Under the pieces are notes generated by a model that did not search any database, was not told the origin of the DNA, and saw nothing but the letters and a program-made list of their open reading frames with translations. Source: CAZKCI01 sp964551475 (GTDB lineage Bacteria; Auribacterota; Erginobacteria; Erginobacterales; CAZKCI01). Taken from it: DNA of 61,128 nucleotides. Both the position numbers and the translations under genes were made by a program. Positions 25,979 to 35,079 of the stretch are shown here, in pieces. Numbering within the stretch: position 1 is the first letter of the stretch; the number at the start of each line of letters is the position of its first letter. Where the stretch lies: contig CAZKCI010000008.1 of the NCBI GenBank assembly GCA_964551475.1, positions 1-61,128 on the forward strand, read 5' to 3'.

Positions 25979-26050
25979 GGCGCGGTAGCCAAGCGGTAAG
26001 GCGGCGGTCTGCAAAACCGCTATACACCGGTTCGACCCCGGTCCGCGCCT
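25979..26050 (+). tRNA. tRNA-Cys (GCA)
   Basis: Acceptor stem GGCGCGG/CCGCGCC, D-arm GCCAAGCGGTAAGGC, anticodon arm GCGGT-CTGCAAA-ACCGC with anticodon GCA at 26011-26013, and a T-arm ACCGG-TTCGACC-CCGGT. The 3' CCA is not encoded. It marks the left border of the accessory region. Confidence 0.95.
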
Positions 26051-26102
26051 TATGGGAAAAGCCGTACAAACCCGGCTATAGGTTCGGTTTCTTTCCAGTA
26101 TC

Positions 26103-26132
26103 GGGCAGCCCGAGGTTAGTTTTGGGCTGCCC
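26103..26132. terminator. Hairpin GGGCAGCCC/GGGCTGCCC downstream of tRNA-Cys
   Basis: A perfect 9-bp stem with a 12-base loop about 50 bases after the tRNA; the flanks are moderately T-rich on the + strand (ATTGATTT). Likely the tRNA terminator. Confidence 0.55.
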
Positions 26133-26149
26133 ATTGATTTAGACCCGGC

Positions 26150-26335
26150 AAGCGAAGGGCGGCTCCTCCCGGAACCGCCCTTGATCACGACCAGGTTGTC
26201 TGACGCTTCTCCGGTAGGGCAGGGGAGATCCAGCCGTCCCTACCGATGCCCGTTCCTGCGGGCCTATTGAGGGCCAGGTTCGATGATCCCCCCCTCCAGC
26301 CTGGTTCCCTAGCGGGTGAGGGGGCATGTCGTGTC
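26150..26335. other. Gene-free structured spacer with a box repeated at 27712
   Basis: Several hairpins are visible: GGGCGG/CCGCCC (26157-26180) and TAGGG/CCCTA around 26212-26243. A box reading CCCCCTCCAGCCTGGTTCCC then TAGCGGGTGAGGG (about 26288-26320) recurs, slightly shortened, at 27712-27742. In both places it lies just after the stop of a minus-strand MORN-type gene, so it looks like a shared 3' element of that gene type. Confidence 0.45.
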
Positions 26336-26340
26336 TCGCC

Positions 26341-26856
26341 TTATCTGATCGGGCTTGGAGACGGTTGTGGCTGGGGTGGCTGGATCAGGTTGCCGTTGGT
26401 GTCCCATTCGATCCGGCTGACTAGGTTGCCGTCACGATATTCGATCTCTGACTCTTTCTGCCCATTCTCGTGCCAGGATATCACCCTGCCCTCTCTTTGT
26501 CCGTGCCGGAGCTCCGCCTCCATCCTTCTCTGGCCGTTCTCGTACCAGTACATTTGCTTCCCTTTCGCCTTCCCGTCCCAGTACTCGTAATCCACCGCTG
26601 TCTGCCCGTTCCAGTACCATACCGTGCTTCTGTCTTCCACCCCGTCAGTGTATTTGATCTCTACATACTTCAGTCCGTCGGCGTAGAACTTGACGGCTAC
26701 TCCCGTGAACGGGACTTCGGAGTTCAACTCGTAGACCAGTCCGCCCCGTACGACTATTTTGCTTTTATCCACCACCTTCTGATCCTGCCCGAAACATGGG
26801 AAAGCCAGGACAGCCACCACCCCCGCCATCACTCCGATTACCTTCACGCATCTCAC
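26341..26856 (-). CDS. Secreted MORN-like (YwqK-type) repeat protein
   Basis: A 171-residue protein with a Sec signal (VIGVMAGVVAVLAFPCFGQ) and five to six repeats of the MORN-variant kind (WYENGQRRMEAELRHGQREG, SWHENGQKESEIEYRDGN). These repeats form extended beta-strands and occur in cell-surface and YwqK-type antitoxin proteins. It ends in a PQPQPSPSPI tail very like the linker in the larger protein at 27769-29205. No toxin partner is evident. Ribosome binding site is weak. Confidence 0.7.
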   Translation of the reverse strand: MRCVKVIGVMAGVVAVLAFPCFGQDQKVVDKSKIVVRGGLVYELNSEVPFTGVAVKFYADGLKYVEIKYTDGVEDRSTVWYWNGQTAVDYEYWDGKAKGKQMYWYENGQRRMEAELRHGQREGRVISWHENGQKESEIEYRDGNLVSRIEWDTNGNLIQPPQPQPSPSPIR

Positions 26857-26927
26857 GAGAAGAAGCTCCGGGTTTGGCCTTTTGTTACCCAGTATGCCGA
26901 GTGTGATTCAGGGGAGAACTCAGCCGA

Positions 26928-27626
26928 TCAGTATAGGTCCACCTTGAAATCGGCCATACAGCTGAACGCGGTACACAAATCTGCAAAGCGAGTGTACTCG
27001 GTTCGGTGCTTGTCGTAATCCAGATTAGGGAAGGTCTTTGTGCTCTCTTCCCTGGTGAATCGTTCCCAAAAGCCATCGGGAGACCATCTTGCGATGACGT
27101 GCGGGCGGGCATTGGTACGCCATTCAAATAGCCAGATAGCTCCATCGAAGCCAGACAACCCTGGAACCCATGCCGCCATTTGGTCGTAGGGGAAGCTGGC
27201 GAACCGCGAGCGCACTTGGTTCAGTTCGTCCTCCCGCAGCGCACGTATGCTCTCATGCATTTTTGTGCCGGCCCGCCAACCCATGGAATCGCCTCCGTCG
27301 TATCGTTTGACAGACACGGTCGCTGACTGGTCAGCGAGGATGCTGATACGGACAACGAGATTGCCATGGAAGGTCGACAGCCACGTGAAACGGTAGATCT
27401 CGGCGGATTTTGGGAAGGAGGTGCTGTCCAAGAGGGAAGGTTCCCCCATCTCTGCAAGAAGCCCTGCAAAATATGGGGTCATGAGATCATCAAAGGTATT
27501 GGCAGGGAAATACTCCACATCCGTAGGATAGAATCCCCAATCTGTCGATCCCTCCTTGTGAGGGGATGAGCAACCGGTCATCGCCAATAGCCAAACCGCC
27601 GTAAAGGCTACAATCGTGTGTTTCAT
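26928..27626 (-). CDS. Putative lipoprotein of unknown function
   Basis: A 232-residue protein starting with a lipoprotein signal (MKHTIVAFTAVWLLAMTGCS). The mature part is mixed alpha/beta, without a motif I recognise; two Trp-rich stretches occur (RFTWLSTFHGNLVVRIS and GAIWLFEWRT). The start is set at the signal peptide, not at the longer in-frame ATG. It lies between two MORN-repeat genes in the same direction, but the 70-140 base gaps do not prove an operon. Base composition is AT-richer than the housekeeping genes. Confidence 0.6.
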   Translation of the reverse strand: MKHTIVAFTAVWLLAMTGCSSPHKEGSTDWGFYPTDVEYFPANTFDDLMTPYFAGLLAEMGEPSLLDSTSFPKSAEIYRFTWLSTFHGNLVVRISILADQSATVSVKRYDGGDSMGWRAGTKMHESIRALREDELNQVRSRFASFPYDQMAAWVPGLSGFDGAIWLFEWRTNARPHVIARWSPDGFWERFTREESTKTFPNLDYDKHRTEYTRFADLCTAFSCMADFKVDLY

Positions 27627-27768
27627 GCTAATCAGGCAATAGCCCGCAATATCCCAATCTTCCCATACCCCACCCCCCTGTTCCTGATGCAAATGCTGCT
27701 CATCCCTTCCTCCCCCTCCAGCCTGTCCTAGCGGGTGAGGGATGACTTCCGCTATAACGTCCGCGTGG

Positions 27769-29205
27769 TTAGCTATCGTTCAGCATTGTAATGCTAGTCG
27801 CAAAGAACTGATGGTCATACATTCCGAGATGGCCATAATGCCCCGAGGGGCTCAGGAAGCCTACAGCTCGAATGTGAACGTGTTGAATCTTCATGCCTTT
27901 GGGAATATCCGGTCGACCGAGCCCCATGCAGCTAAACCACCAGGACTGTTTCGGCTGGTTACGAGGTCGAAAGAGTTTCGTTTCAAAGGACTCGGTCCAG
28001 TCGCCTTCGGTCTCGACAGCACTGTACCCGAATTCTTCCATTGTCTCTTTGACTCTCGTAGGATTGTTCCGGCGATACTCCTGCCCTGCCAGAAAGCCCC
28101 GCTGTCGAGCTTCCGTCCCACCATATATTGTCCCCACGAGGCTGGTGAACCCGTCGAAAAATCCGCTGGAAAAATCCCTTCGGAGGGCATCTTCATTTGC
28201 ACGATCCTGGCCCGCCAGAGAACTAAAATGACTATCAGCCAATCGATCCACAACCGCTGGAACAGGAGAAAACTTATGCAGTGGCGTAGCCGAAGGCGTG
28301 CCAGCGTTCTGGCCTGCCGAGATTAGGGAACTCGTCAATAATGCTAATGCAATCGGGGTTGGAGATGGTTGTAGCTGGGGTTGCTCGATCGGGCTCCCCT
28401 TGGGCCGAATAAATTGGCAATAACGCCGCACACCATGGAAGGGAGGAGGCCCTTCAGTAATTCCATCCCCATTTTCGTCCCACCCGACGTGACTTGCTGT
28501 CGTGAAATTTCTCCACGTACTCTCCTCCCATTTCTGTCCATTTTGATGCCACCAGGCGATCTTTCCATCCCCATTCCTGAATTGCCACATACTTTCCGTC
28601 TGTCCGCTCCAATACCAGGTGATGCCTTCCCATTCCGTTTCGGTTGTAAAATATGAGATCTCTTGCTTCTTCTGCCCATCTCCGTACCATATGTATTCGC
28701 GTGCTATCTCACCGCCGCGATAGTCCCTTTCTATCTCCTTTTGTCCATTCTCATGCCGCCAACAAAACGTTCCTTCAGGTTTTAAGTTGAAATACTGGCC
28801 GGCGAATTTCGCTTGCCCGTTCTCGTACCAAGCACTCCATTTCCCATCTTTCTCCCCATTACGATATTCTCCCTCTTCTTGCATCTGTCCGTTCTCATAC
28901 CAACGGGTCCATTTCCCATCCTGTTCGTTGTCATGCCATCTGCTTTCTGACTTCATATTGCCCTTTTCAAACCATTCAACCCACGTACCCTCCCGCTTGC
29001 CTTCGAAATACTCGCCCGCGACTTTCTTCTGCCCATTCGCATGATAAGTTACCACTGTCCCCGTGAACGGGTCTTCCGAGCCGACTTCATAGAAAAGTCC
29101 ATTGCGGGGAACTAACTGTTCAAAACCAACAATCTCCCTCCCGCTGGAACCCCCAATGGAGAGTATCGCCACAAGCATTCCCGGATAGATCATCCATCTT
29201 TTCAT
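27769..29205 (-). CDS. Secreted MORN-repeat protein with unique C-terminal domain
   Basis: A 478-residue protein. After a signal peptide (MKRWMIYPGMLVAILSIGGS), residues 30-250 hold eight or nine MORN-variant repeats of the form WYENGQMQEEGEYRNGEKDG. A PQLQPSPTPI linker follows, then about 200 residues without an assignable family, ending in VGFLSPSGHYGHLGMYDHQF, a phrase seen at the ends of small secreted proteins of uncertain role. A conserved leader hairpin with a U-tract lies 45 bases upstream, shared with the big secreted proteins further right, which suggests co-regulation. Start chosen at the signal peptide. Confidence 0.68.
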   Translation of the reverse strand: MKRWMIYPGMLVAILSIGGSSGREIVGFEQLVPRNGLFYEVGSEDPFTGTVVTYHANGQKKVAGEYFEGKREGTWVEWFEKGNMKSESRWHDNEQDGKWTRWYENGQMQEEGEYRNGEKDGKWSAWYENGQAKFAGQYFNLKPEGTFCWRHENGQKEIERDYRGGEIAREYIWYGDGQKKQEISYFTTETEWEGITWYWSGQTESMWQFRNGDGKIAWWHQNGQKWEESTWRNFTTASHVGWDENGDGITEGPPPFHGVRRYCQFIRPKGSPIEQPQLQPSPTPIALALLTSSLISAGQNAGTPSATPLHKFSPVPAVVDRLADSHFSSLAGQDRANEDALRRDFSSGFFDGFTSLVGTIYGGTEARQRGFLAGQEYRRNNPTRVKETMEEFGYSAVETEGDWTESFETKLFRPRNQPKQSWWFSCMGLGRPDIPKGMKIQHVHIRAVGFLSPSGHYGHLGMYDHQFFATSITMLNDS

Positions 29206-29248
29206 CTTCTCGTCGCTTTGTGGCGTTGTGACCACTGTCGCTCTATAA

Positions 29249-29330
29249 TAAAAACCCGGCCGGACATCTCTGTCCGCAGCCGGGCTAGACCTGCCGAACC
29301 TCGTATTCCCCGCCAGTCTTCACAACTTCT
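29249..29330 (-). promoter_or_regulatory. Candidate leader/attenuator, copy 1
   Basis: Read on the minus strand: a conserved block (GACTGG, then GAGGTTCGGCAGG), then a stem CCCGGC/GCCGGG (29255-29284) enclosing GGACA-GAGA-TGTCC, then TTTTT, then the gene start 45 bases on. This is the most diverged of the five copies in its upstream block. Architecture is that of a 5'UTR attenuator; ligand unknown. Confidence 0.55.
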
Positions 29331-29373
29331 CCTGCCGGGGTTAGGGTGAACCATGGTTGCCACGGGGCGGGGA

Positions 29374-32157
29374 TTAATAAGTTCTGCCCCCCGCCGGTTG
29401 ATCGGTGCTGATTCCATAGTTGATCGTGGTCACGCCATAGATGTACCAGTTGCCTTCCGACGGACGATAGAGGACGCGGTCGGAGGTGCCGTCGCCCTCG
29501 TAGTCGATGACCACCGGGATGTCGTCGGCCTGGCCGAAGCTCACCGTCGGGCTGCCCATGATGTACCAGGTGCCGGCGTAGCCGCGGAACACCGAGAGCT
29601 CGGTCGTGCCGTCGCCGTTGTAATCGCCTGGCGCAACCGCATCGCTGCCGAAGCCCCAGGCGCGCTTGGTGATGTTGCGCACATACCAGATGCCGCTGAG
29701 CGCGCCGGCATTACGGAACAGGGCCGCATCGGCGAGACCGTCGCCGTTGTAATCTCCCGGGACGGGCTGGTCACCGTTCGCTCCGTAGTAGAAGCGGGTC
29801 TGGTTTTTGATCGCCCAGTAGCCGTTGGCCGGACGCCAGATCGCGGTGTCGGTGCGGAAGTCGCCGTCATAATCGGCCGGAACGGGGATGTCCCCGGCCG
29901 CTCCGAACAGGAAGTTGGTGTAGGGCGTTCCGCTATAGATTGTCCGCACCCACCATCTGCAGCTGGAGCCGGGCAGGGTGCCGGGCCGGAACACGCCGTA
30001 ATCGGCCGTGCCGTCGCCGTTGTAATCGCCGGTGATCGGGATGTCGGTCGATACGCCGTAGAAGACGGTGCTGATGTCGCGAATTCTGAACGAGGCGTCA
30101 GCGGACCGCCAGAGGCCCAGATCGTCCGCGCCGTCGCCGTTGAAATCGGCGGCGTCAAAGACGCGCCGGATCGGCGTGGGGCCGATGATCGCCGTCGGGG
30201 CTGCCGTCGGGGTCGGGATGGCCGCGGTCGGCGTGGGCGGGATCGGCGTCGGAGGAACCGCCGTTGGGGTCGGAATGATCGGAGTCGGAGGAACCGCCGT
30301 CGGGGTCGGGGAGGCGGAGGGCAACGAGCTCGGCGTGGGCACGGGGCTCTCCGCGGCGGAGGGAGTGGGGATGGGCGTCTTGTACCCCACGGGGGTCGGT
30401 GTGGGCGCGGACAGCCACACGTCGTCCAGGGCCAAAACCCCCGCGCTGAGGTTGAAGGAGAAGCGGAGCATGGTGGAGGAGGTTCCGACCGCGAAGGCGC
30501 CGGCGCTGGTCCCGGTCTGGGGGAGCCAGGCGATCCCGGTGACCGTCGACCACGAGGGGCTGGAATACGACTCCACCAGGAGCGAACTGGTCGCGTCCGT
30601 GCCAACCCCGCGGATCCAGAAGGTCAGCCACTCGGAACGGGAGAGGGCGAAGGGGACGGTGACTGCCTCGTCGCCGGTCGCGTCGAAGCGGAGGGAGGGC
30701 GAGAGGATCCCGTAGTAGCCGGAGCCGGTGAAGGTGTCGCTGTCCTGGTTGCAGTTTGTAAAGACCCAGCCCGCCGGGCGGGAGCCCGTATCGAAGTTAT
30801 CGAAGCCCTCGTGAAGCGTTCCCCCCGGAGCGAACTCGCAGGAGCCCATGTCTACGATAGCGCTCACTCCCCGGCCCGCGACTATCCGGTCGGCGCCGAA
30901 GAGGTCCTCGTCCCAGTCCACGGCGGAGTTGTCGCCGACGTCGATGCAGGGCGATCCGCCGGCGATGCGGTAGTCGTTCCCGCCGTAGAACCGCGGATCG
31001 GAGTCGATGTTCCCGGTCCCCGCGTACCCCCCCTGGACGTCGGAGTAGGTCACCGTCCCCCCCGCCTGCCCGGCGGTGTTTCCCCACAGAATGGAGTTGA
31101 CGGCGGTACCACCGCTGATCCCCCCGTAAGTCGCCGTCCCGTTTCCCCCCGGTGTCCAGACGCTGTTGTCGGCGACGGTGCAATTCTTAATCCCCATGTC
31201 TCCCAACCCCCCGCCCCCGGTGCCGCTCCCCTGGTACTTATACCAGTGGATGTCGGGATAGGCCGTGCCGCCATTGGCCGAGTTCCCCGAGATCAGGCAA
31301 TTGATTATTGAGGGCGATCCCCAGACACCGCCTCCATAGCCATCCCCGGCATAGAAGGCGGTGCCGTAGTTATTGCCGCCGTTGGCGGTGTTATCGCGGA
31401 TGGTGCAGTGCGTGATGACTACGGCGGTGGAGTTGCAGAAGACACCGCCGCCGGAACCGTCCCCGGCGGTGGTCGCCCATTCAATAGCTGCTCCCTGGGC
31501 GGAGTTGGATTCGATCAGGCAATCGGCAAAGGTGCAGGTGTTGCCCGCTCCGATGTAGACGCCCCCTCCCTGGGCGTTCACCTGCGGCGCCATATAGACC
31601 TCGATTCCTTGCCCATTGGCGACGTTGTCGACGATCCTGCAGGCGGAGATCGCGCTCGCGCTCGCCGTCCCGATGTAAATCCCCCCGCCCCGGGCGACAG
31701 TGGTGCTCGCGGTAAAGCATGCGGTGACGACGCAGTCGCCGATGGAGGGGGATGAGCCGTCGATGTAGATGCCGCCTCCCGATTGGTTGCCTCCCCCTCC
31801 GGTGATGGTGAATCCTTCCAAAACGGCGGCAGAGGTCTCCCCGGACTGGAAGGAGAAGCCGCGGCCGCTGTTTTCGCAGTCGATGATGGTCCACGCGGCG
31901 CCGTGCTCCGAGCGCAGGGTAACCTCCTTGCCCCGGAAGACAACGTTCTTGTTGCCTTCCCCGGTGTAGGTCCCCGCGCGTACGATGACCTCGCCCCCCG
32001 TGTCGGCGGCGTCCACAGCCGCCTGGATGGTGGCGTAATCGTCGGGGACATAGGCAGTCCGGGGAGTGGGGCCGGGCGTGGGAGACTGGGCTCTGGCTAA
32101 GCTGGCGCCAATGATGAATGCTGTCGCGAACAGGCAGGGGATGGCGCTATTCTTCAT
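29374..32157 (-). CDS. Secreted beta-helix protein with six-repeat C-terminal module
   Basis: A 927-residue exoprotein. Signal peptide (1-23, ending SLARA); right-handed beta-helix from about 35 (YVPDDYATIQAAVDAADTGG, then Gly/Ser/Asn-rich coils with ISGNSANGG-type turns) to about 440; a jelly-roll-like domain (about 450-590) ending ALDDVWLSAP; a Pro/Thr linker with GYKTPIPTP; and six FG-GAP-like repeats (about 667-927) with DYNGDGTADYGVFRP units. Unlike its six relatives it ends in GGRTY, not PVTR. An AAGGA ribosome binding site supports the start. Probable surface or extracellular polysaccharide-binding role; no catalytic residues seen. Confidence 0.8.
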   Translation of the reverse strand: MKNSAIPCLFATAFIIGASLARAQSPTPGPTPRTAYVPDDYATIQAAVDAADTGGEVIVRAGTYTGEGNKNVVFRGKEVTLRSEHGAAWTIIDCENSGRGFSFQSGETSAAVLEGFTITGGGGNQSGGGIYIDGSSPSIGDCVVTACFTASTTVARGGGIYIGTASASAISACRIVDNVANGQGIEVYMAPQVNAQGGGVYIGAGNTCTFADCLIESNSAQGAAIEWATTAGDGSGGGVFCNSTAVVITHCTIRDNTANGGNNYGTAFYAGDGYGGGVWGSPSIINCLISGNSANGGTAYPDIHWYKYQGSGTGGGGLGDMGIKNCTVADNSVWTPGGNGTATYGGISGGTAVNSILWGNTAGQAGGTVTYSDVQGGYAGTGNIDSDPRFYGGNDYRIAGGSPCIDVGDNSAVDWDEDLFGADRIVAGRGVSAIVDMGSCEFAPGGTLHEGFDNFDTGSRPAGWVFTNCNQDSDTFTGSGYYGILSPSLRFDATGDEAVTVPFALSRSEWLTFWIRGVGTDATSSLLVESYSSPSWSTVTGIAWLPQTGTSAGAFAVGTSSTMLRFSFNLSAGVLALDDVWLSAPTPTPVGYKTPIPTPSAAESPVPTPSSLPSASPTPTAVPPTPIIPTPTAVPPTPIPPTPTAAIPTPTAAPTAIIGPTPIRRVFDAADFNGDGADDLGLWRSADASFRIRDISTVFYGVSTDIPITGDYNGDGTADYGVFRPGTLPGSSCRWWVRTIYSGTPYTNFLFGAAGDIPVPADYDGDFRTDTAIWRPANGYWAIKNQTRFYYGANGDQPVPGDYNGDGLADAALFRNAGALSGIWYVRNITKRAWGFGSDAVAPGDYNGDGTTELSVFRGYAGTWYIMGSPTVSFGQADDIPVVIDYEGDGTSDRVLYRPSEGNWYIYGVTTINYGISTDQPAGGRTY

Positions 32158-32201
32158 TGAAATATTCCTTCTTGGCCGATGCCTGATTTTGGCTGCAGAG
32201 A

Positions 32202-32300
32202 AAAAATACCCGGCTGGATATGGCTATCCGAACCGGGTCACTCTTGCCGAACCTCATGTCCCCAGTCCGTCCTCACGAAGCCTCCCGCCGGGGTGATGTG
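32202..32300 (-). promoter_or_regulatory. Candidate leader/attenuator, copy 2
   Basis: Minus strand: GGACTGGGGACATGAGGTTC, GGCAAGAGT, then stem ACCCGG/CCGGGT (32208-32238) enclosing GGATA-GCC-ATATCC, then ATTTTTT. Compared with copies 1, 3 and 4 the inner stem changes C-G to T-A while keeping pairing. No minus-strand gene lies upstream, so this cannot be just the terminator of a preceding gene. Confidence 0.6.
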
Positions 32301-32317
32301 GTGAACCGCTGGTAGAA

Positions 32318-32346
32318 AGCATGCCCCGATTGGAAGTGGTTGTCAA
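32318..32346 (-). promoter_or_regulatory. Possible promoter of the beta-helix gene leader
   Basis: On the minus strand TTGACA (32346-32341) is followed after 17 bases by CATGCT (32323-32318). The same TTGACA with 17-base spacing occurs at copy 5 with a better -10 (GATACT). The poor -10 here keeps confidence low. Confidence 0.35.
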
Positions 32347-32493
32347 CCTCGAATACCTGGCTCCCCTGGTAGATCCCGCCTTTTAATCCGGCGACCAAGG
32401 AGGCGCGCAGCGCCCAGGATACAGCCCATCCCACCCGACCTGCCCGGGTCGCTGATTGCGCTAATCGTCTAAGAGGGGGATCTCCCCGTCCTC

Positions 32494-32520
32494 TTTTTAT
32501 TCCGCAACCCGTGCTATAAT
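32494..32520 (+). promoter_or_regulatory. Possible promoter with TATAAT -10
   Basis: TTTTTA (32494-32499) and TATAAT (32515-32520) with 15-base spacing precede the plus-strand SBBP gene by 83 bases. The -35 is weak; the -10 is perfect. A GAGG/CCTC hairpin followed by TTTTT lies just upstream (about 32471-32498). Confidence 0.4.
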
Positions 32521-32602
32521 TCTCACTGGCTCCTATATTTGTGGTTTCGTTTCCGATACGATGGCGGCTTCGCGCTCGCATCCCAAAACCGGAGAGGAAC
32601 AA

Positions 32603-34789
32603 ATGAAACAAATACTCGTCGCTGCTCTGCTGCTGGTTCTCGCCGGCGTTTGCCCCGCCGGCCTTTGGGCCCAGACCCTGGCCCTCGACTACTCCACCTA
32701 CCTGGGAGGGCAGGGGGGCCTCAATTACGCTTGGGGGGTCGCCGTGGACGCCAACTGCTGCGCCTACGTGACGGGAGAGACCGACTCGAGCATTTTCCCC
32801 GCGGTCAACGGCTTCCAGCCCAGCCTCGCCGGCGGCCGCGACGCTTACGTCGCCAAGTTCTCCTCCTCCGGCTCGACCCTAGTCTATTCCACATTCCTGG
32901 GCGGCGGCTTCTACGACTACGGTCTCGCCATCGCCGTAGATGGGCAGAAGAACGCCTACGTCGTCGGGGCGACCGAGTCGACGAGTTTTCCCACCCGAAG
33001 CGCCTACCAGGCGACGTTCGGAGGAGGGTATCAGGACGCCTTTGCCGCCAAGATCGCCTCCTCGGGCAGCGCGTTGCTGTTTTCCACCTATCTCGGCGGC
33101 CGCGCCGACGATGAAGCCGCGGGCGTCGCTCTCGATTCGTCCGGATCGTTTTATTGCTCCGGCTGGACCAAGTCGACCGGCCAGTTCCCCGTGGTCGGCC
33201 CGTATCAGAGCACCAATAACGGGCTGAGCGATATCTTCGTCGCCCGTTTTTCCTCCAGCGGATCCACCCTGCTCTATGCGACGTATCTGGGAGGCGTGTT
33301 GACGGACGATGCCCGGGGGATCGAGGTCGACGCGGACGGCGGGGCTTATCTCGCGGGCTACACCGGCTCCTCCGATTTCCCCACCCGGAACGCCTATCAG
33401 AGCTCGTTCTCCGGCTTTTATGACGCGGTGGCGGCCAAGCTGTCTTCCTCCGGATCCGCCCTCGTTTTCTCGACCTTTCTCGGGGGAGGCAAACGGGACG
33501 AAGGCTTCGCTCTCGACGTGGACAGCCAGGGCTGCAGCTACCTCGCCGGGCTCACCGGCTCAATCGACTTTCCGACCCTGAACCCGTTCCAGGCGGTCAA
33601 CTGGAACGCCGACACCGTCTACGACTCCTTTGTCTGCAAGATCTCATCCTCGGGGAGTTCTCTCGTCTATTCCACGTACCTCGGCGGAACGCAATCGGAA
33701 GTCGCCAGCGGGATCACGGTCGCCCGCACCCTCTGCGCCTATCTCACCGGCAACACCCAATCTTCCGACTTCCCCACCCGCCATCCCTGCCAGGCGTCCT
33801 TCGCCGGCGGTTCACACGACGGTTTCGCGGCCAAGCTTTCGGCGTCGGGTTCGGTCCTGATCTACTCCACCTACCTCGGGGGGAACGATACCGATGAGGG
33901 GACCGCCGCGGCAGTGGACTGGCTCTTCGGCCTCTATCTTGCGGGGCGGACGTATTCGTCCGATTTTCCCACCGTAAACTCCTACCAGGCGACCTTCGGA
34001 GGTTCCTGCGACGCCTTCGTGGCCAAGCTCGGCTTCGAGGCCCCGGCGAGCAAGTTTCACACCGATTTCGACGGGGACGGCTCCTCCGACGTCGCCGTTT
34101 TCCGCCCCTCGGACGGCTTATGGTCGGTGCGCGGGATGACCAGGATCTACTTCGGCTCTTCCGGCGACGTCCCCGTCCCCGGCGACTACACCGCCGACGG
34201 CGTCACCGATTTTGCCGTCTTCCGTCCCGAGGAGGGCCAATGGGCGCTCAAGGATCTCTCCCGGGTCTATTTCGGCCAGAGCGGCGACGTCCCCATCCCC
34301 GCCGATTACAACGGGGACGGGACCTGGGACGTGGGAATCTTCAGGCCGGCCAGCGGACTTTGGTCGCTCAAGGATATCAGCCGTTTCTACCTCGGTTCGG
34401 CCGGCGATCTTCCGCTCCCCGGCTATTACACCGGGTCGGCCTCCGCCGATCCCGCGATCTTCCGGGAGAGCAACGGCCTCTGGGTGGCGCGGGACGTCAC
34501 CCGGTTCTATTTCGGAGCGAACGGCGACGATCCGGTCCCGGCCAAGTACTACCTGAGCTGGGAGTACCGCATCCCGGCCGTCTTCCGCCCCTCCCAGGGG
34601 CGCTGGGCGATCCGGGAGGTTACCAGCATTTACTTCGGGCAGAGCGGCGACACGCCCGTCCCGGCCGACTTCGGCGGCGGGGGGGCGGACGACATCGCGG
34701 TTTTCCGGCCCTCGGACGGCCTCTGGGCGCTCCGGGAGGGAACGCGGATCTACTTCGGGCAGAGCGGCGATATCCCGGTGACGAGATAG
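32603..34789 (+). CDS. Secreted SBBP beta-propeller protein with six-repeat C-terminal module
   Basis: A 728-residue exoprotein. Signal peptide ends near ALA/LWAQ (residue 23). Residues 25-480 are about eight SBBP-type repeats (LVYSTFLGGG...IAVDGQKNAYVVGATES), a propeller fold found in secreted proteins of many phyla. Without a long linker it passes to six FG-GAP-like repeats (about 485-728), ending GQSGDIPVTR-stop. Start taken at 32603, where a GGAGAGG ribosome binding site and the signal peptide agree; upstream in-frame codons to 32561 are non-hydrophobic. It is the only family member in this region on the + strand and lacks the conserved leader. Confidence 0.82.
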   Translation: MKQILVAALLLVLAGVCPAGLWAQTLALDYSTYLGGQGGLNYAWGVAVDANCCAYVTGETDSSIFPAVNGFQPSLAGGRDAYVAKFSSSGSTLVYSTFLGGGFYDYGLAIAVDGQKNAYVVGATESTSFPTRSAYQATFGGGYQDAFAAKIASSGSALLFSTYLGGRADDEAAGVALDSSGSFYCSGWTKSTGQFPVVGPYQSTNNGLSDIFVARFSSSGSTLLYATYLGGVLTDDARGIEVDADGGAYLAGYTGSSDFPTRNAYQSSFSGFYDAVAAKLSSSGSALVFSTFLGGGKRDEGFALDVDSQGCSYLAGLTGSIDFPTLNPFQAVNWNADTVYDSFVCKISSSGSSLVYSTYLGGTQSEVASGITVARTLCAYLTGNTQSSDFPTRHPCQASFAGGSHDGFAAKLSASGSVLIYSTYLGGNDTDEGTAAAVDWLFGLYLAGRTYSSDFPTVNSYQATFGGSCDAFVAKLGFEAPASKFHTDFDGDGSSDVAVFRPSDGLWSVRGMTRIYFGSSGDVPVPGDYTADGVTDFAVFRPEEGQWALKDLSRVYFGQSGDVPIPADYNGDGTWDVGIFRPASGLWSLKDISRFYLGSAGDLPLPGYYTGSASADPAIFRESNGLWVARDVTRFYFGANGDDPVPAKYYLSWEYRIPAVFRPSQGRWAIREVTSIYFGQSGDTPVPADFGGGGADDIAVFRPSDGLWALREGTRIYFGQSGDIPVTR

Positions 34790-34830
34790 GGGATGGAGGA
34801 TAGGGGATAGAGGGTAGGAAGCAAAAAACC

Positions 34831-35079
34831 AAAGGAGAACATTTCCAAAGGATTCTGGAAGTTGGGGGCCCAGACCAGATTAAGCGGTGGATTAACGATG
34901 TGGTGGATGAAATTCGGGTGTCTCCGGATGGGCAAATCCAAGTCGTTTTCGACCAGAATGCCCTGATTGAAGAACTGGATTACCCCGAGATAATTCTGTA
35001 TGCTGCGAGCAGGGTAGGGGATGAACCCCAAAAGGGAGTAGGAGGAGGGACGGTGGCAACTTGTCAACTTGCAAGTTGA
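34831..35079 (+). pseudogene. Decayed 3' end of a serine recombinase-like gene
   Basis: An open stretch without a start reads KRWINDVVDEIRVSPDGQIQ, then VVFDQNALIEEL. The phrase resembles the C-terminal coiled-coil end of large serine recombinases (resolvase family), where an RVSPDGQI-type strand is common. No catalytic domain or start codon is present. Its 3' end runs into the 58-bp palindrome. This suggests a mobile element once sat here; identification rests on a short motif only. Confidence 0.35.

Noticed and set aside
26041..26050. attachment-site duplication of the tRNA-Cys 3' end at the right island border
   Set aside because: I searched by eye for TTCGACCCCGGTCCGCGCC-like sequence up to 45 kb and found none.
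29353..31311. Plus-strand 652-codon frame opposite the beta-helix gene
   Set aside because: Its translation is Gly/Arg/Val-rich low complexity and antisense to a well-supported secreted protein.
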